NCBI RefSeq assembly: GCF_002532045.1
Contig: NZ_NWTG01000021.1
Location: 82,369 to 146,368, forward strand
Origin: Bradyrhizobium sp. C9
GTDB lineage: Bacteria > Pseudomonadota > Alphaproteobacteria > Rhizobiales > Xanthobacteraceae
Reading direction: 5' to 3'
Length of the DNA: 64,000 nt
The notes beneath the pieces were generated by a model. It saw only the letters and a list, made by a program, of their open reading frames with translations, ran no database searches and had not been told where the DNA came from. Numbering within the stretch: the stretch's first letter is position 1; every line of letters begins with the position of its first letter. Made by a program: the position numbers and the translations under genes. Positions 23,849-32,605 of this stretch are shown here, one piece after another.

Positions 23849-25060
23849 CTAAGGACGACTACTCGAAGCTGGGATGTCACCACCTGTTGCGGGACCGGGT
23901 GCGAATGCGCCTGTTACCGGTCGCCGGATCATCCCTGGACGAAGATCCTCGATCCGCGCTGCGCCGAGGAGCGCCTGAGCGACGTCAAGTTCGGCCTGCA
24001 GGAGGCCGAGCGCATGGAACACGGCGTCCTCACCTCCGGCCGCGAGCGCATAGAGCGTGGCACGCCCGATCTGGACAGCACTCGCTCCAAGCGCGATCGC
24101 GCGGGCGATGTCGACGCCGGTCCGGAAGCCGCTGTCTACCAGCAACGTCAGCTTCCCGGATGCCTCAGCGACGAACTCCGGCAGGACATCGATCGGCGCC
24201 ACCGCCCCATCGAGCTGTCGACCGCCGTGGTTGGAGATTACCAAACCATCGACTCCCACGGCCAGGGCCTTGGCGACATGTGCGGGATCGAGCACGCCCT
24301 TGACAATCAGGGGCTTCTTCCAGCGATCTCGTAGCCTTGCGATGTCGTCCCAACAAATAGATGCATCGAACTGGCTCTGCATGAGCTCGGCGATCGTATC
24401 GGTTTTGCTAAGCCCGAGCCCTTCGGCCATTACCTTGAGCTGTGGAGTGCCCGCTCGCGCCATCCTCAAACTCCAGCGGGGATGCGCGACGAGGCTCGCG
24501 AGCTTTGCCGGGGTCCACCGGAACGGCAGGGAAAATCCGTTGCGCGCGTCGCGTAGTCTCTTGCCGGCCACGGCGTTGTCGACCGTCACCTCGATCGCGT
24601 CGAAGCCGAGTGCGTCTGCTTTGTCGACGATTCGGTCACTGAAGGCGCGATCCTTGAAGATATAAAGCTGCATCCATTTGGAGCCGTCACCGGCCGAAGC
24701 GACTTCGTCCTGCGTGCAGGTGCCGGCGCAGCTCATGACAAATGGAATACCGGTCCGACCGGCCGCTCGGGCCAGAGCTACGTCCCCGTTCGGCCAAGCC
24801 GCTGCGGCCAGACCTGTTGGTCCGATGATCAGCGGCATTGCGTAGGTCTTGCCGAAGAGCTTCACCTGTTGACTGCGACTGCCTACGTTGACCGGTGCCG
24901 AAGCGAGAAGCCGCCTTGCGTCCAGCGCAGCCCGGTTGTGTGCAAGCGTATTTTCACCATCGGCCCCGCCATCGAAAAAGTCGAAGATCATCGTCGGCAA
25001 AGCGCGCCGTGCCAACTCGCGATACTCTTCGATCGAATGGACGCGGACCCGGGACTTCAT
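23849..25060 (-). CDS. FMN-dependent alpha-hydroxy acid oxidase/dehydrogenase
   Basis: A 403-residue (beta/alpha)8 flavoprotein of the lactate/glycolate/mandelate oxidase family. It shows YFDGGADGE-type N-terminal sequence (FFDGGADGENT), FVMSCAGTCTQDEVA, MQLYIFKDR, and the active-site motif SNHGGRQLDGA with catalytic histidine and arginine. Start MKSRVRV is supported by AAGGA seven bases upstream. It is third after the Rieske alpha and beta genes. Family members act on L-(S)-2-hydroxyacids, complementing the D-type FAD enzyme of the neighbouring operon. The precise substrate is inferred, not read. Confidence 0.9.
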   Translation of the reverse strand: MKSRVRVHSIEEYRELARRALPTMIFDFFDGGADGENTLAHNRAALDARRLLASAPVNVGSRSQQVKLFGKTYAMPLIIGPTGLAAAAWPNGDVALARAAGRTGIPFVMSCAGTCTQDEVASAGDGSKWMQLYIFKDRAFSDRIVDKADALGFDAIEVTVDNAVAGKRLRDARNGFSLPFRWTPAKLASLVAHPRWSLRMARAGTPQLKVMAEGLGLSKTDTIAELMQSQFDASICWDDIARLRDRWKKPLIVKGVLDPAHVAKALAVGVDGLVISNHGGRQLDGAVAPIDVLPEFVAEASGKLTLLVDSGFRTGVDIARAIALGASAVQIGRATLYALAAGGEDAVFHALGLLQAELDVAQALLGAARIEDLRPGMIRRPVTGAFAPGPATGGDIPASSSRP

Positions 25061-25183
25061 CAACCGTCCTTCCGAAATAGGTTGCGACGAGAGCCTAGAG
25101 CGTCTGGCAGGCCGCAGCTCGGACTCAGCCCTTGCAGGAAACTCACCGAGGTCCAACCCGCGCAAGTCATAGCTCGCGATTGG

Positions 25184-25702
25184 TTAGATGAGGAAGGACA
25201 GCGTGGAGATCGGCTTGTGATTGTTGACGAGCGACACCTTCTTGCGGACCATCATGAATCCCGTGTCCGATACGCGTAGCCGGTATTCATTGCGCGCCGC
25301 CCACAAGGTCTCGCCGCGCAGATTATCCTCAAAGATAAACACGTTGGCACGCGCCTCAACTTCGCCTCTGGTCTGCTCGACGAGTTCGACGTTGGAGACG
25401 ATACGGGCGAGCTCCGATCGTGGCGTTTGCGTGTGATGTCGGCCGGTTTTGAGCTGACTTACCCGCACCCCTATCCGCGAGCGATTGTCGTAGATGATCG
25501 ACATTTGCATCTCGGGGTTCGTCGCACCGTTCGCGGGAACCCAGTAGATCGCGTCTTCGGTCCACAACGCCTCCCATTCGTCATAGGCGTGCGTATCCTG
25601 CAGCCGCGCTTCCATGAACAGGAATTGCTCGACCCGCTCGAGCAGGCTGCCTCGCCTGCTCCCGGATGGTTCCGGGACCGTCGAAATCTCCTTCTGATCC
25701 AT
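25184..25702 (-). CDS. Ring-hydroxylating dioxygenase beta subunit
   Basis: A 172-residue NTF2-like small subunit with the hallmarks of the family (VEQFLFMEARLQDTHAYDEW, ALWTEDAIYWVPAN, IYDNRSRIGVRVSQL). The ATG at 25702 follows the alpha stop; a TTG at 25714 overlapping that stop would give four more residues. It is co-transcribed with the alpha subunit, and 123 bases separate it from the FMN oxidase gene. Confidence 0.85.
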   Translation of the reverse strand: MDQKEISTVPEPSGSRRGSLLERVEQFLFMEARLQDTHAYDEWEALWTEDAIYWVPANGATNPEMQMSIIYDNRSRIGVRVSQLKTGRHHTQTPRSELARIVSNVELVEQTRGEVEARANVFIFEDNLRGETLWAARNEYRLRVSDTGFMMVRKKVSLVNNHKPISTLSFLI

Positions 25703-25710
25703 CGCCGACC

Positions 25711-26967
25711 TCAAGCCGCCATCAAGCTGGCATAGTGCCGCCAGATACCCCGCTGCGGCACCTCGTCGGTCGAATGTCCGATGAGATATCCGTTCTCATC
25801 CCGGCGCTCGCGATGGAGGCCGCGGCTCAGGGTCAACCACTCGGGGTCACTGATCAGCGCGCCGCGGTGGTTACGCTCATACATCTCGGTGTCGTCCGCG
25901 AGCAGAAAGCCGGCGGGGCCGACGGACCCCATGGTCTGCTGGCGCAGGCGGCGGTTGAAAGCGGGGGCACCCTTGAACTGCAGCGCCGTCACGTGCTGGA
26001 TGGTCTCGTCGACGGCAATCGGCTGCAGAACGAACAACTGGATTTCGGCGATGAACAGGTTCGGAAAGATCATGGTGTGTGGCGAGCCGTCGATCATGAT
26101 CTGGCGCGCCCTCTCCGCGCCGTAGCTTGCCTTCATCGCCTCGGTATAGTCGGGCAGTCGGTCCTCCGTCGTGCCGAACCAGGCAAGTGGCTTGTCGAGA
26201 CGTCGCCATTCCGGCCTTAGATCAAACTCGGTGTGGCCATTACCGAAGTCGCGGGTCAGCGCATTGGACTGCGGACCATAGAGCTTGCCGATGCTGCTAT
26301 CGGTAACCTGGAAAACGGAGCCGTGAACGAAGGCCGGATGGTAGCCGTCGGTCTCGTTCTCCAGCAGGAACTTCCAGTTTGCCTTCGTGCGATGTTGCAG
26401 GAAGCCAGCGGTGAGTTCGAGCTCACCTTCGGGCGAATTGTCGAGCAACTGGTCGAGCGATGCCTTGGCGCCACCGAGATAGTCCTCCAGAGAGGGCCCG
26501 TCGCTGGCAAATGAGCCGAACACGAAGCCGCGATAGACCGCAACACGCGGCACCCGACCAAGCGAAAACCTAGTCTTATCTGCTCCATTGTAGCCATCGG
26601 CATAGGCGAAGCCGGTTAGCTCGCCGGTATTGCTGAACGTCCAGGAATGGTAGGGACAGGTGAATGTGCTGCGATTGCCCTCTCGATAGGCGCAGAGCTG
26701 ATTGCCACGGTGGGGGCACTTGTTCAGCAGCAGCGTGATTTGTCCTGTTCGATCGTGGACGAGCAAAACTGGCGTCGGCCCGATCGACTTGGTGACGTAG
26801 TCGTTACGGTTTGGCACCTCGCTGACATGGCCGACATAGACCCAGCTTTTGTGCCAGATGCGCTCAAGCTCCTGCTCGAAAATGCCCTTGTCATAATATA
26901 GGCGGCTGTGAACTCTGGCCGGCTCGATCAAGGCACGGCAGTCGTGGCTGTTGGCGAGGGACGTCAT
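25711..26967 (-). CDS. Ring-hydroxylating dioxygenase alpha subunit (Rieske)
   Basis: A 418-residue oxygenase. The Rieske [2Fe-2S] ligands are C84, H86, C104 and H107 (CPHRGNQ, CPYHSW). The mononuclear iron site is ETDGYHPAFVH (D207, H210, H215). The pattern is close to benzoate/toluate-type alpha subunits, though the substrate is not certain. The ATG at 26967 is preferred to a GTG three codons upstream. No ferredoxin or reductase gene lies nearby; the only one in the window is in the fusion near 8 kb. The promoter carries operator C. Confidence 0.9.
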   Translation of the reverse strand: MTSLANSHDCRALIEPARVHSRLYYDKGIFEQELERIWHKSWVYVGHVSEVPNRNDYVTKSIGPTPVLLVHDRTGQITLLLNKCPHRGNQLCAYREGNRSTFTCPYHSWTFSNTGELTGFAYADGYNGADKTRFSLGRVPRVAVYRGFVFGSFASDGPSLEDYLGGAKASLDQLLDNSPEGELELTAGFLQHRTKANWKFLLENETDGYHPAFVHGSVFQVTDSSIGKLYGPQSNALTRDFGNGHTEFDLRPEWRRLDKPLAWFGTTEDRLPDYTEAMKASYGAERARQIMIDGSPHTMIFPNLFIAEIQLFVLQPIAVDETIQHVTALQFKGAPAFNRRLRQQTMGSVGPAGFLLADDTEMYERNHRGALISDPEWLTLSRGLHRERRDENGYLIGHSTDEVPQRGIWRHYASLMAA

Positions 26968-26982
26968 TGCGCTCACTTTCTT

Positions 26983-27000
26983 AGTCCGATCGTTCGGTCT
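26983..27000. promoter_or_regulatory. TetR-type operator C (Rieske oxygenase operon)
   Basis: AGTCCGATCGTTCGGTCT, an imperfect inverted repeat, is preceded by TTTCTT as in operator A. It ends 33 bases upstream of the oxygenase alpha ATG, overlapping the expected promoter. Confidence 0.75.
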
Positions 27001-27056
27001 ATAAATACTGACGCGGCTCCGAAGTCAAGTTGATTCGATTAGCCCGAACTGACTCG

Positions 27057-27079
27057 GACCAGTCACAAAGTGAGTGGTC
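27057..27079. promoter_or_regulatory. Inverted repeat upstream of the Rieske operon
   Basis: GACCAGTCAC and GTGAGTGGTC (one mismatch pair) are separated by AAA. It could be an additional operator or a transcription stop; nothing decides between them. Confidence 0.3.
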
Positions 27080-27296
27080 TGATCGGGGTTGATTGCCTTG
27101 CGCGTTCTCATCCCCACGAGGCGGCAGCTTGACATCGATGCCGCGGCTTGCAGTTGCGTCAGCTGATGAAAGTGCGAAGCTCGTACTTGCGTTGGCGCGA
27201 GTTGCAACACTGGATCTATTCGATGGATTCCAATCGGAAAAATGGCCGGCGCCTGATAATGAGGCGCACGCAAGTCTGCGCCAGCCTCGCGTGGGC

Positions 27297-27978
27297 ACCT
27301 TCATGACGATCATCGCCCAATACAAGGCGGCACCGGAATTCACCAGCCTTGCTGCATCCAAGCCGCCGCTCGTACCTCACTTATCTCAAGTTGATCGAGA
27401 ACGAGTTCGGCGACCTGCCTTTGGCGGCGCTCGCCGATCGTCGCGTACGCGGCGACTTCAAGAACTGGCGTGGCTCGTTCGCCGAGACGCCCCGCAAGGC
27501 CGATTATGCCTGGACCACCTTGGCGCGGATCATGTCGTTCACAAAGAATCGCGGCATCATCGCAACCAACCCACGCGAACGGCGGCGGCCTCTATGCGGC
27601 CGAGCGAAAGGACAATATCTGGGGCGAGCAACAGATTGCGGCCATGCTCGAGACCGCCAGTGTTGAGATCAAATTGGCCCTCATGTTGGCCCCGTGGACC
27701 GGCCAGCGGCAGGGCGATCTCTTGCGGCTGCCGTGGTCGGCGTATGACGGCCCCCACATACGGCTGCGCCAGTCGAAGACAGGCCGCCGGATCGCCATCT
27801 CAGGGGAACCGCAGTGGTCAGGTTGGCCGTCGCCGGCGCGACCGCGCCCCAGATCGCGACCTTTACCGGGCACAGCCTGAAGGATGTCGAGGCGATTCTC
27901 GACGCGCGTTACCTCGGCCGCGACATTCAGCTGGCTGAAGCTGCCGTGCTGAAGCTCGAAGCCAGAACAGAACTGTAA
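27297..27978 (+). pseudogene. Decayed phage/island tyrosine recombinase (integrase)
   Basis: Homology-like text is scattered over several frames. VGTFMTIIAQYKAAPEF comes first, then RRSYLTYLKLIENEFGDLPL to IMSFTKNRGIIATNP in a second frame. AERKDNIWGEQQIAAMLE to RLRQSKTGRRIAI follows in a third, and finally PQIATFTGHSLKDVEAILDA to EARTEL-stop in a fourth. The part between GRRIAI and the GHSLKDVE box, which should hold the catalytic HxxR, is deleted. It ends 62 bases from the 3' end of tRNA-Lys, the usual position for an island integrase. Confidence 0.85.
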
Positions 27979-28039
27979 ACGGCGGTGTAAACGGCGAGAG
28001 ATCGCAAACTGATCAAGACAGCTAAGTCCTTGAAAAGCT

Positions 28040-28115
<76 letters not shown>

Positions 28116-28220
28116 GGAACTTGTCCGGAAATGACCCTCGCAAGAGAGGCCGTCGTTTAGCAAAGCGATTCCGCGATGTCCAGCAAGCTGGCGCAACTTT
28201 TCCCGACTTTCTGACAGCCG

Positions 28221-28247
28221 AAAGGCCGCCGGATTCCGGCGGCCTTT
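28221..28247 (-). terminator. Strong hairpin downstream of the Spy-like gene
   Basis: Perfect 12-base arms AAAGGCCGCCGG and CCGGCGGCCTTT with a three-base loop, ending in TTT on the minus strand. It lies 34 bases after the Spy-like stop and between that gene and tRNA-Lys. Confidence 0.65.
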
Positions 28248-28280
28248 CATAGGCTTGGCGAGGATGCCGGCGGCTGGCGC

Positions 28281-28862
28281 TCAGAGCCGGCCGGAGCGCT
28301 CCTGATCCGGACCGTCATCGCGGTCGAAATGATGGTCGCGGCCGCCATGCTCCCAGCGATCCATGCCGCGCTCGAGGCGATGGCGGCGCCAGCCCTCGGC
28401 GCCGAAGCCGCGTCCTTCCATGTGGGTGAGCATGGTCAGCCGCCGCTTCTGGTTGTCGTCGAGCGTCTTGTAGAGCGGGTCGGCGGCATCGGCGATCTTC
28501 TTCAGCGACGTCGCGGTTGCGGCCATGTTGTCGGCACGCTCGCGCAGCCGCATGACCGGATCATCCGGCTTGTCGGCCTTATCCGCATCGGTCTTCTCCG
28601 CGGCCATCCGCGCGTTGGCGCGATCGAGCCGCATCTTGGCGAAGTCGCGCACCGCGGTTTCGACCGGCGGCCAGAGCTTCTCCTGATCGGCGGTCAGCTT
28701 CAGCCCGGCGTGCACCGCAGCAATGCGCGCGTCGAGGAAGGCGGCCCGATCCTCGGGACTCATCCGCATCTGGCCATGGAACCACGGGCGATGCTGGGCA
28801 TAGACCGCGGTCGAACCGGCAATCGTGAGCGCCGCGATGCCGGCGAGCAGAACTTTCTTCAT
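28281..28862 (-). CDS. Spy/CpxP-like periplasmic LTXXQ protein
   Basis: A 193-residue exported protein. The signal peptide is MKKVLLAGIAALTIAGSTAVYA. A mostly helical, charged body follows, with RMSPEDRAAFLDARIAAVHA, LTADQEKLW (the LTxxQ motif) and DDNQKRRLTMLTH (a second LTxxQ-like repeat). The C-terminus is rich in His, Arg and Asp. Spy/CpxP proteins are ATP-independent periplasmic chaperones or stress sensors, and the His-rich tail could bind metal. The start is set by AAGGAGG just upstream of ATG. Confidence 0.82.
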   Translation of the reverse strand: MKKVLLAGIAALTIAGSTAVYAQHRPWFHGQMRMSPEDRAAFLDARIAAVHAGLKLTADQEKLWPPVETAVRDFAKMRLDRANARMAAEKTDADKADKPDDPVMRLRERADNMAATATSLKKIADAADPLYKTLDDNQKRRLTMLTHMEGRGFGAEGWRRHRLERGMDRWEHGGRDHHFDRDDGPDQERSGRL

Positions 28863-28981
28863 CCAAACCTCCTTTGAAGGTTGCTTGAAGATGATGCCGC
28901 CGCCCCTCGCCTTCAACTTACGGATTGGACAGAGAGACCTTTCTTGCCAAGATGTAATCCGCTTCATTGCCCGTCAGAAAC

Positions 28982-29009
28982 AACCAAAGCGCGAGGTCGC
29001 GCTTTGGTT
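28982..29009 (-). terminator. Hairpin downstream of the TRAP operon
   Basis: Perfect 13-base arms (AACCAAAGCGCGA and its complement) with a two-base loop, followed on the minus strand by GTTTCT. It lies about 90 bases past the dctM stop. Confidence 0.55.
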
Positions 29010-29027
29010 TCTCGTCTGTTTGCTTTG

Positions 29028-29098
29028 GCATGATCTCCGCGCAAACGCTCCGCGTTTGTCGCGAGGGAAACCCGCTGCGCACTTTTCCGGATCATGCG
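29028..29098. repeat. Dispersed intergenic repeat (ATGATC...GGATCATG type)
   Basis: The unit begins GGCATGATCTCCGCGC and ends TTTCCGGATCATGCGC, so its ends are inverted. From general familiarity this unit is widespread between Bradyrhizobium genes. Its end touches the dctM stop codon. Confidence 0.55.
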
Positions 29099-30385
29099 CT
29101 AGATCATTCCCAACAGCCTCGGCAGCCACAGCGAGATCTCCGGCACGTAGGTGATCAGGCCGAGGAACACCAGCATCGCGCACAGCCACGGCAGCACCGA
29201 GATCGTGATCTCGCTGATGCCCATCTTGGCGATACTGCTCGCGATGTAGAGATTGAGCCCGACCGGCGGATGGCACAGCCCGACCTCGGTGTTGACGATC
29301 ATCAGGATGCCGAGATGCACCGGATGCACGCCGAGCTTGGTCGCCAGCGGGAACAGGATCGGCGCCATGATCAGGAGGATCGACGACGGGTCCATCACGT
29401 TGCCGGCAAGCAGCAGGATGACGTTGACGACGAGCAGGAACATCCAGACCGAGAAGTTCTTGTCGATGATCCAGGCCGCCATCTCCTGCGGAATCTGCTC
29501 ATGCGTCATCAGGAACGAGAACAGCACCGCGTTGGTGATGATGTAGAGCAGCATCGAGCTCATGCTCGCCGCCTGCAGCAGCACCTTCGGCACCTCGGAG
29601 AGTTTTAGCTCCTTGTAGACGAACACGGTGATGAAGAAGGCGTAGGTGGCGGCGACCGCGGCCGCTTCCGTCGGCGTGAAGATGCCGCCATAGATGCCGC
29701 CGAGCACGATCGCGATCAGCGACAGGCCCCAGATGCTTTCGCGGAATGCGGTGAACTGCTGGCCGATGGTCGCGCGCGGCATCTTCGGATAGCCGTTTCG
29801 CTGCGCCACGAAGAAGGTCACCGCGGCCAGCATCAGCGCGAGCAGCACGCCCGGCACGATGCCGGCCATGAACAGCGCGCCGATCGAGGTGTTGGTGGAG
29901 ACGCCGTAGAGCACCAGGATGATCGAGGGCGGCACCAGGATGCCGAGCGCGCCCGAGGTCGAGATCACGCCGACGCCGAACCGCTTCGGATAGCCGTGAT
30001 CGACCATCGCCGGCATCATGATCGAGCCGATCGCGACCACAGTGGCGACGCTCGAGCCCGAGATCGCCGCGAACATCGCACACGCCGCGACGCCGGCAAG
30101 GCCGAGGCCGCCGGGCAGATGCCCGACCAGCGAGGTGGTGAACGCGATCATGCGCCGCGCAACGCCGCCGCGGGTCAGGAAGGTGCCGGCCAGGATAAAG
30201 AACGGGATCGCCATGATGCCGAAATTGTCGAGGCCCGAAAACAGCTTCAGGCCGACGCTTTCGATCGGCACCTCGGTCATCGTGAACAGGAAGGTGAGCA
30301 CGGTCAGGCCGAGCGAAATCGAGATCGGCATGCCCGTCAGCATCAGGGCAAACAGCAGTCCGAAGATAAGTGCGGCGCTCATCAC
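29099..30385 (-). CDS. dctM: TRAP transporter large permease (DctM)
   Basis: A 428-residue, highly hydrophobic protein with about 12 membrane segments and family sequences such as FGIMAIPFFILAGTFLTRGG, SGSSVATVVAIGSIMMPAM and VNTEVGLCHPPVGLNLYIAS. It forms the Na+-coupled transport channel of tripartite ATP-independent transporters for organic acids. Its ATG overlaps the small-permease stop by four bases. Confidence 0.93.
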   Translation of the reverse strand: MMSAALIFGLLFALMLTGMPISISLGLTVLTFLFTMTEVPIESVGLKLFSGLDNFGIMAIPFFILAGTFLTRGGVARRMIAFTTSLVGHLPGGLGLAGVAACAMFAAISGSSVATVVAIGSIMMPAMVDHGYPKRFGVGVISTSGALGILVPPSIILVLYGVSTNTSIGALFMAGIVPGVLLALMLAAVTFFVAQRNGYPKMPRATIGQQFTAFRESIWGLSLIAIVLGGIYGGIFTPTEAAAVAATYAFFITVFVYKELKLSEVPKVLLQAASMSSMLLYIITNAVLFSFLMTHEQIPQEMAAWIIDKNFSVWMFLLVVNVILLLAGNVMDPSSILLIMAPILFPLATKLGVHPVHLGILMIVNTEVGLCHPPVGLNLYIASSIAKMGISEITISVLPWLCAMLVFLGLITYVPEISLWLPRLLGMI

Positions 30386-30954
30386 GCTTCTCCGAGCGCG
30401 ACGGGCGCGGTCTTGCTGGTCTCGACGCCATCGACATGCGAGGCGTCATGGTGCGGCAGCTCACCGGTCTTCCAGTAGGTCCAGCACACCTGCAGGAAGC
30501 GGAAGCACATCAGATAGGAACCGAGCGGGATGCAGGCATAGACGATCCAGCTCGGGATCTCCATGTCCGGCGAGACCTGATCGGTGTGCATCAGCTCGAA
30601 CACGAACTTGGCGCCCATGGTGCCGACGATCGCGGTGAACAGCGCGCCGCCGAGCAGGCCGAAGGTGATGGTGCGCTTGCGCCAGGCGTCATTGAGGCGG
30701 TTGATCAGCACGTCGACGCCGACATGGATGCCGGTGCGCACGCCATAGGCGGCGCCGAACTTCGCCATCCAGATGAACATGTAAATGCACAGTTCCTGCG
30801 ACCATGCGAGATTGATGCCGAACAGATACGGATAGAGCACCGGCACGTCGACCAGGAAGCGGTGCACGACCGTGATGAAGGTCAAGAGCGTCGCAGCGCC
30901 CATCAGGCTCGCGATGATGATTTCCTCGAGCCGGTCCAGAATTTTCAGCAGCAT
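30382..30954 (-). CDS. dctQ: TRAP transporter small permease (DctQ)
   Basis: A 190-residue protein with four hydrophobic segments. The DctQ core is seen in LAWSQELCIYMFIWMAKFGA and AYGVRTGIHVGVDVLI. It pairs with the large permease through the ATGA overlap. A 290-base gap occupied by a dispersed repeat separates it from dctP. Confidence 0.88.
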   Translation of the reverse strand: MLLKILDRLEEIIIASLMGAATLLTFITVVHRFLVDVPVLYPYLFGINLAWSQELCIYMFIWMAKFGAAYGVRTGIHVGVDVLINRLNDAWRKRTITFGLLGGALFTAIVGTMGAKFVFELMHTDQVSPDMEIPSWIVYACIPLGSYLMCFRFLQVCWTYWKTGELPHHDASHVDGVETSKTAPVALGEA

Positions 30955-31080
30955 TGATCTCCCCTGTCATGGCCTGATGCGGCAACCGGCCACGGCACCC
31001 AGTCCGCGGCCTCACGTGGCCGCGGCATTCGTTAGATTTGCGTGATGGCTCTCGGTTGAGAAGTCCATCCGCGAACTCCT

Positions 31081-31211
31081 TGCACCTCTCCCGCTTGCGG
31101 GGGAGGTCGCATTGCATCGAAGATGCAATGCGGGTGGGAGCTCTCTCCACAACATGACTCGTGGAGAGAGCCCCCACCCCAACCCTCCCCCGCAAGCGGG
31201 AGAGGGAGCGC
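31081..31211. repeat. Dispersed palindromic repeat, TGCACCTCTCCCGCTTGCGG type, copy 1
   Basis: About 130 bases with inverted ends (TGCACCTCTCCCGCTTGCGG and its complement at the right end), an internal hairpin at GCATTGCATCGAAGATGCAATGC-like bases, and CTCGTGGAGAGAGCCCCCACC. The same element recurs at 57421 and 59131. Confidence 0.85.
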
Positions 31212-31244
31212 ACCGCCTTCTCGGCAGCTGTTAGGCGATCCGCC

Positions 31245-32249
31245 TTAGTTCATCGGGCTGCGGCCCGTTTCCTTGAGGAATTCGTCGATCAGGGGCTGGC
31301 CGACGCGCGAGGCCACGTCCTTGTAGACCGGCATCATCGCCTTGCGCATCGCCTCGTCCTGCTCCGACGTCAAGGTGACGATCTCGGTCTTGCCGGCCTT
31401 CTTGATCTCGGCGAGCGCGTCCTCGTTCTCCTTGGCCGACTGGTTGTTGCCGAACTCGGTGGCTTCCTTCATCGCCTTGTTGAGCTGGTCGCGGATGTCG
31501 GCCGGCAGGCCGTCCCAGAACTTCTTGTTCACGACCACGACGTAGCCGATGTAACCGTGATTGGTGACGGTCGCATACTTCTGCACCTCATGCATTTTCT
31601 GGGTGTAGATGTTCGACCAGGTGTTCTCCTGGCCGTCGACCACGCCGGTCTGCAGCGCCTGGTAGACGTCGGAGAACGCCATCACCTGCGGAATCGAACC
31701 GAGCGCGCGGAACTGGGCCTCCAGCACCTTCGACGACTGGATGCGGAATTTCAGCCCCTTGTAGTCGGCCGGCGCGACCAGCTTCTTGTTCGCGCTCATC
31801 TGCTTGAAGCCGTTGTCCCAATAGGCGAGACCGGTCATGCCCTTGGAATCCAGCTTCTTGAGCAGCTGGCCGCCGAGCGGACCGTCGGTCACCTTGCGCA
31901 GCGATTTCAGGTCGGGGAGGATGTAGGGCAGATCGAAGACTTCGAATTCCTTGATGCCGATCGGGCCGAACTTCGAGTTCGACGGCGCCAGCATCTGCAC
32001 CGCACCGAGCTGCAGTGCCTCGAGCTCTTCCTTGTCCTTGTAGAGCGTCGAGTTCGGATAGACCTCGACCTTCACCTTGCCGCCGGTGTACTTCTCGGCG
32101 AGTTCCTTGAACTTGTCGGCCGCCTTGCCCTTCGGCGTATCCGAGGCCACCACGTGGCTGAACTTGATGACGATCGGCGACTGCGCCGAGGCCTGCCCGA
32201 CAAAGGTCAAGGCCGCGATCGACGCCGCAGCCAAAATGAATTTACGCAT
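31245..32249 (-). CDS. dctP: TRAP transporter substrate-binding protein (DctP)
   Basis: A 334-residue periplasmic protein. Signal peptide MRKFILAAASIAALTFVGQASA is followed by IKFSHVVASDTPKGKAADKF, and later by LKFRIQSSKVLEAQFRALGS, containing the conserved arginine that binds the substrate carboxylate. The start is chosen at MRKF with GGAGG upstream. Together with the two permease genes it makes a complete importer for a C4-dicarboxylate-like acid; the exact ligand is unknown. Confidence 0.92.
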   Translation of the reverse strand: MRKFILAAASIAALTFVGQASAQSPIVIKFSHVVASDTPKGKAADKFKELAEKYTGGKVKVEVYPNSTLYKDKEELEALQLGAVQMLAPSNSKFGPIGIKEFEVFDLPYILPDLKSLRKVTDGPLGGQLLKKLDSKGMTGLAYWDNGFKQMSANKKLVAPADYKGLKFRIQSSKVLEAQFRALGSIPQVMAFSDVYQALQTGVVDGQENTWSNIYTQKMHEVQKYATVTNHGYIGYVVVVNKKFWDGLPADIRDQLNKAMKEATEFGNNQSAKENEDALAEIKKAGKTEIVTLTSEQDEAMRKAMMPVYKDVASRVGQPLIDEFLKETGRSPMN

Positions 32250-32605
32250 GTTTCCTCCCGCGTATTGCGGAGCACGAATACCGGCCCCGAGACATCCGGT
32301 CGCACCATTACAGACAAGCAACGGCGATTGCCATTGCCCCTTTAGCAGGGGCTGAATTGCACCATTGCTGCACTGCAAAATCCAATGCGGCGGTATCCCT
32401 TTCGGCTCTTGCGACCGTTCAATGACACCGCCCGCACGCTGTGCCCGGCCATGGCCGCACGGTCAATGCGAGGTTTGGCAATGACGAGTTCGCCGGGCGC
32501 GAATGCTGCGCGCTTCTGCCGGCTGTCGTCCCTGACAAGCTCTCTACCCATCCTCCTGAGGGACGTGCCGCGTGTCTCGTTGCGTCCGCGGCAACAGCCG
32601 CATCC
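32250..32605. other. Intergenic region upstream of dctP
   Basis: Nothing recognisable beyond the expected dctP promoter. Frames here are shadows without family motifs. Confidence 0.5.

Noticed and set aside
31081..31211. Repeat considered as a CRISPR array or as a terminator
   Set aside because: No regular direct repeats with spacers; copies at 57421 and 59131 show it to be a dispersed palindromic element.
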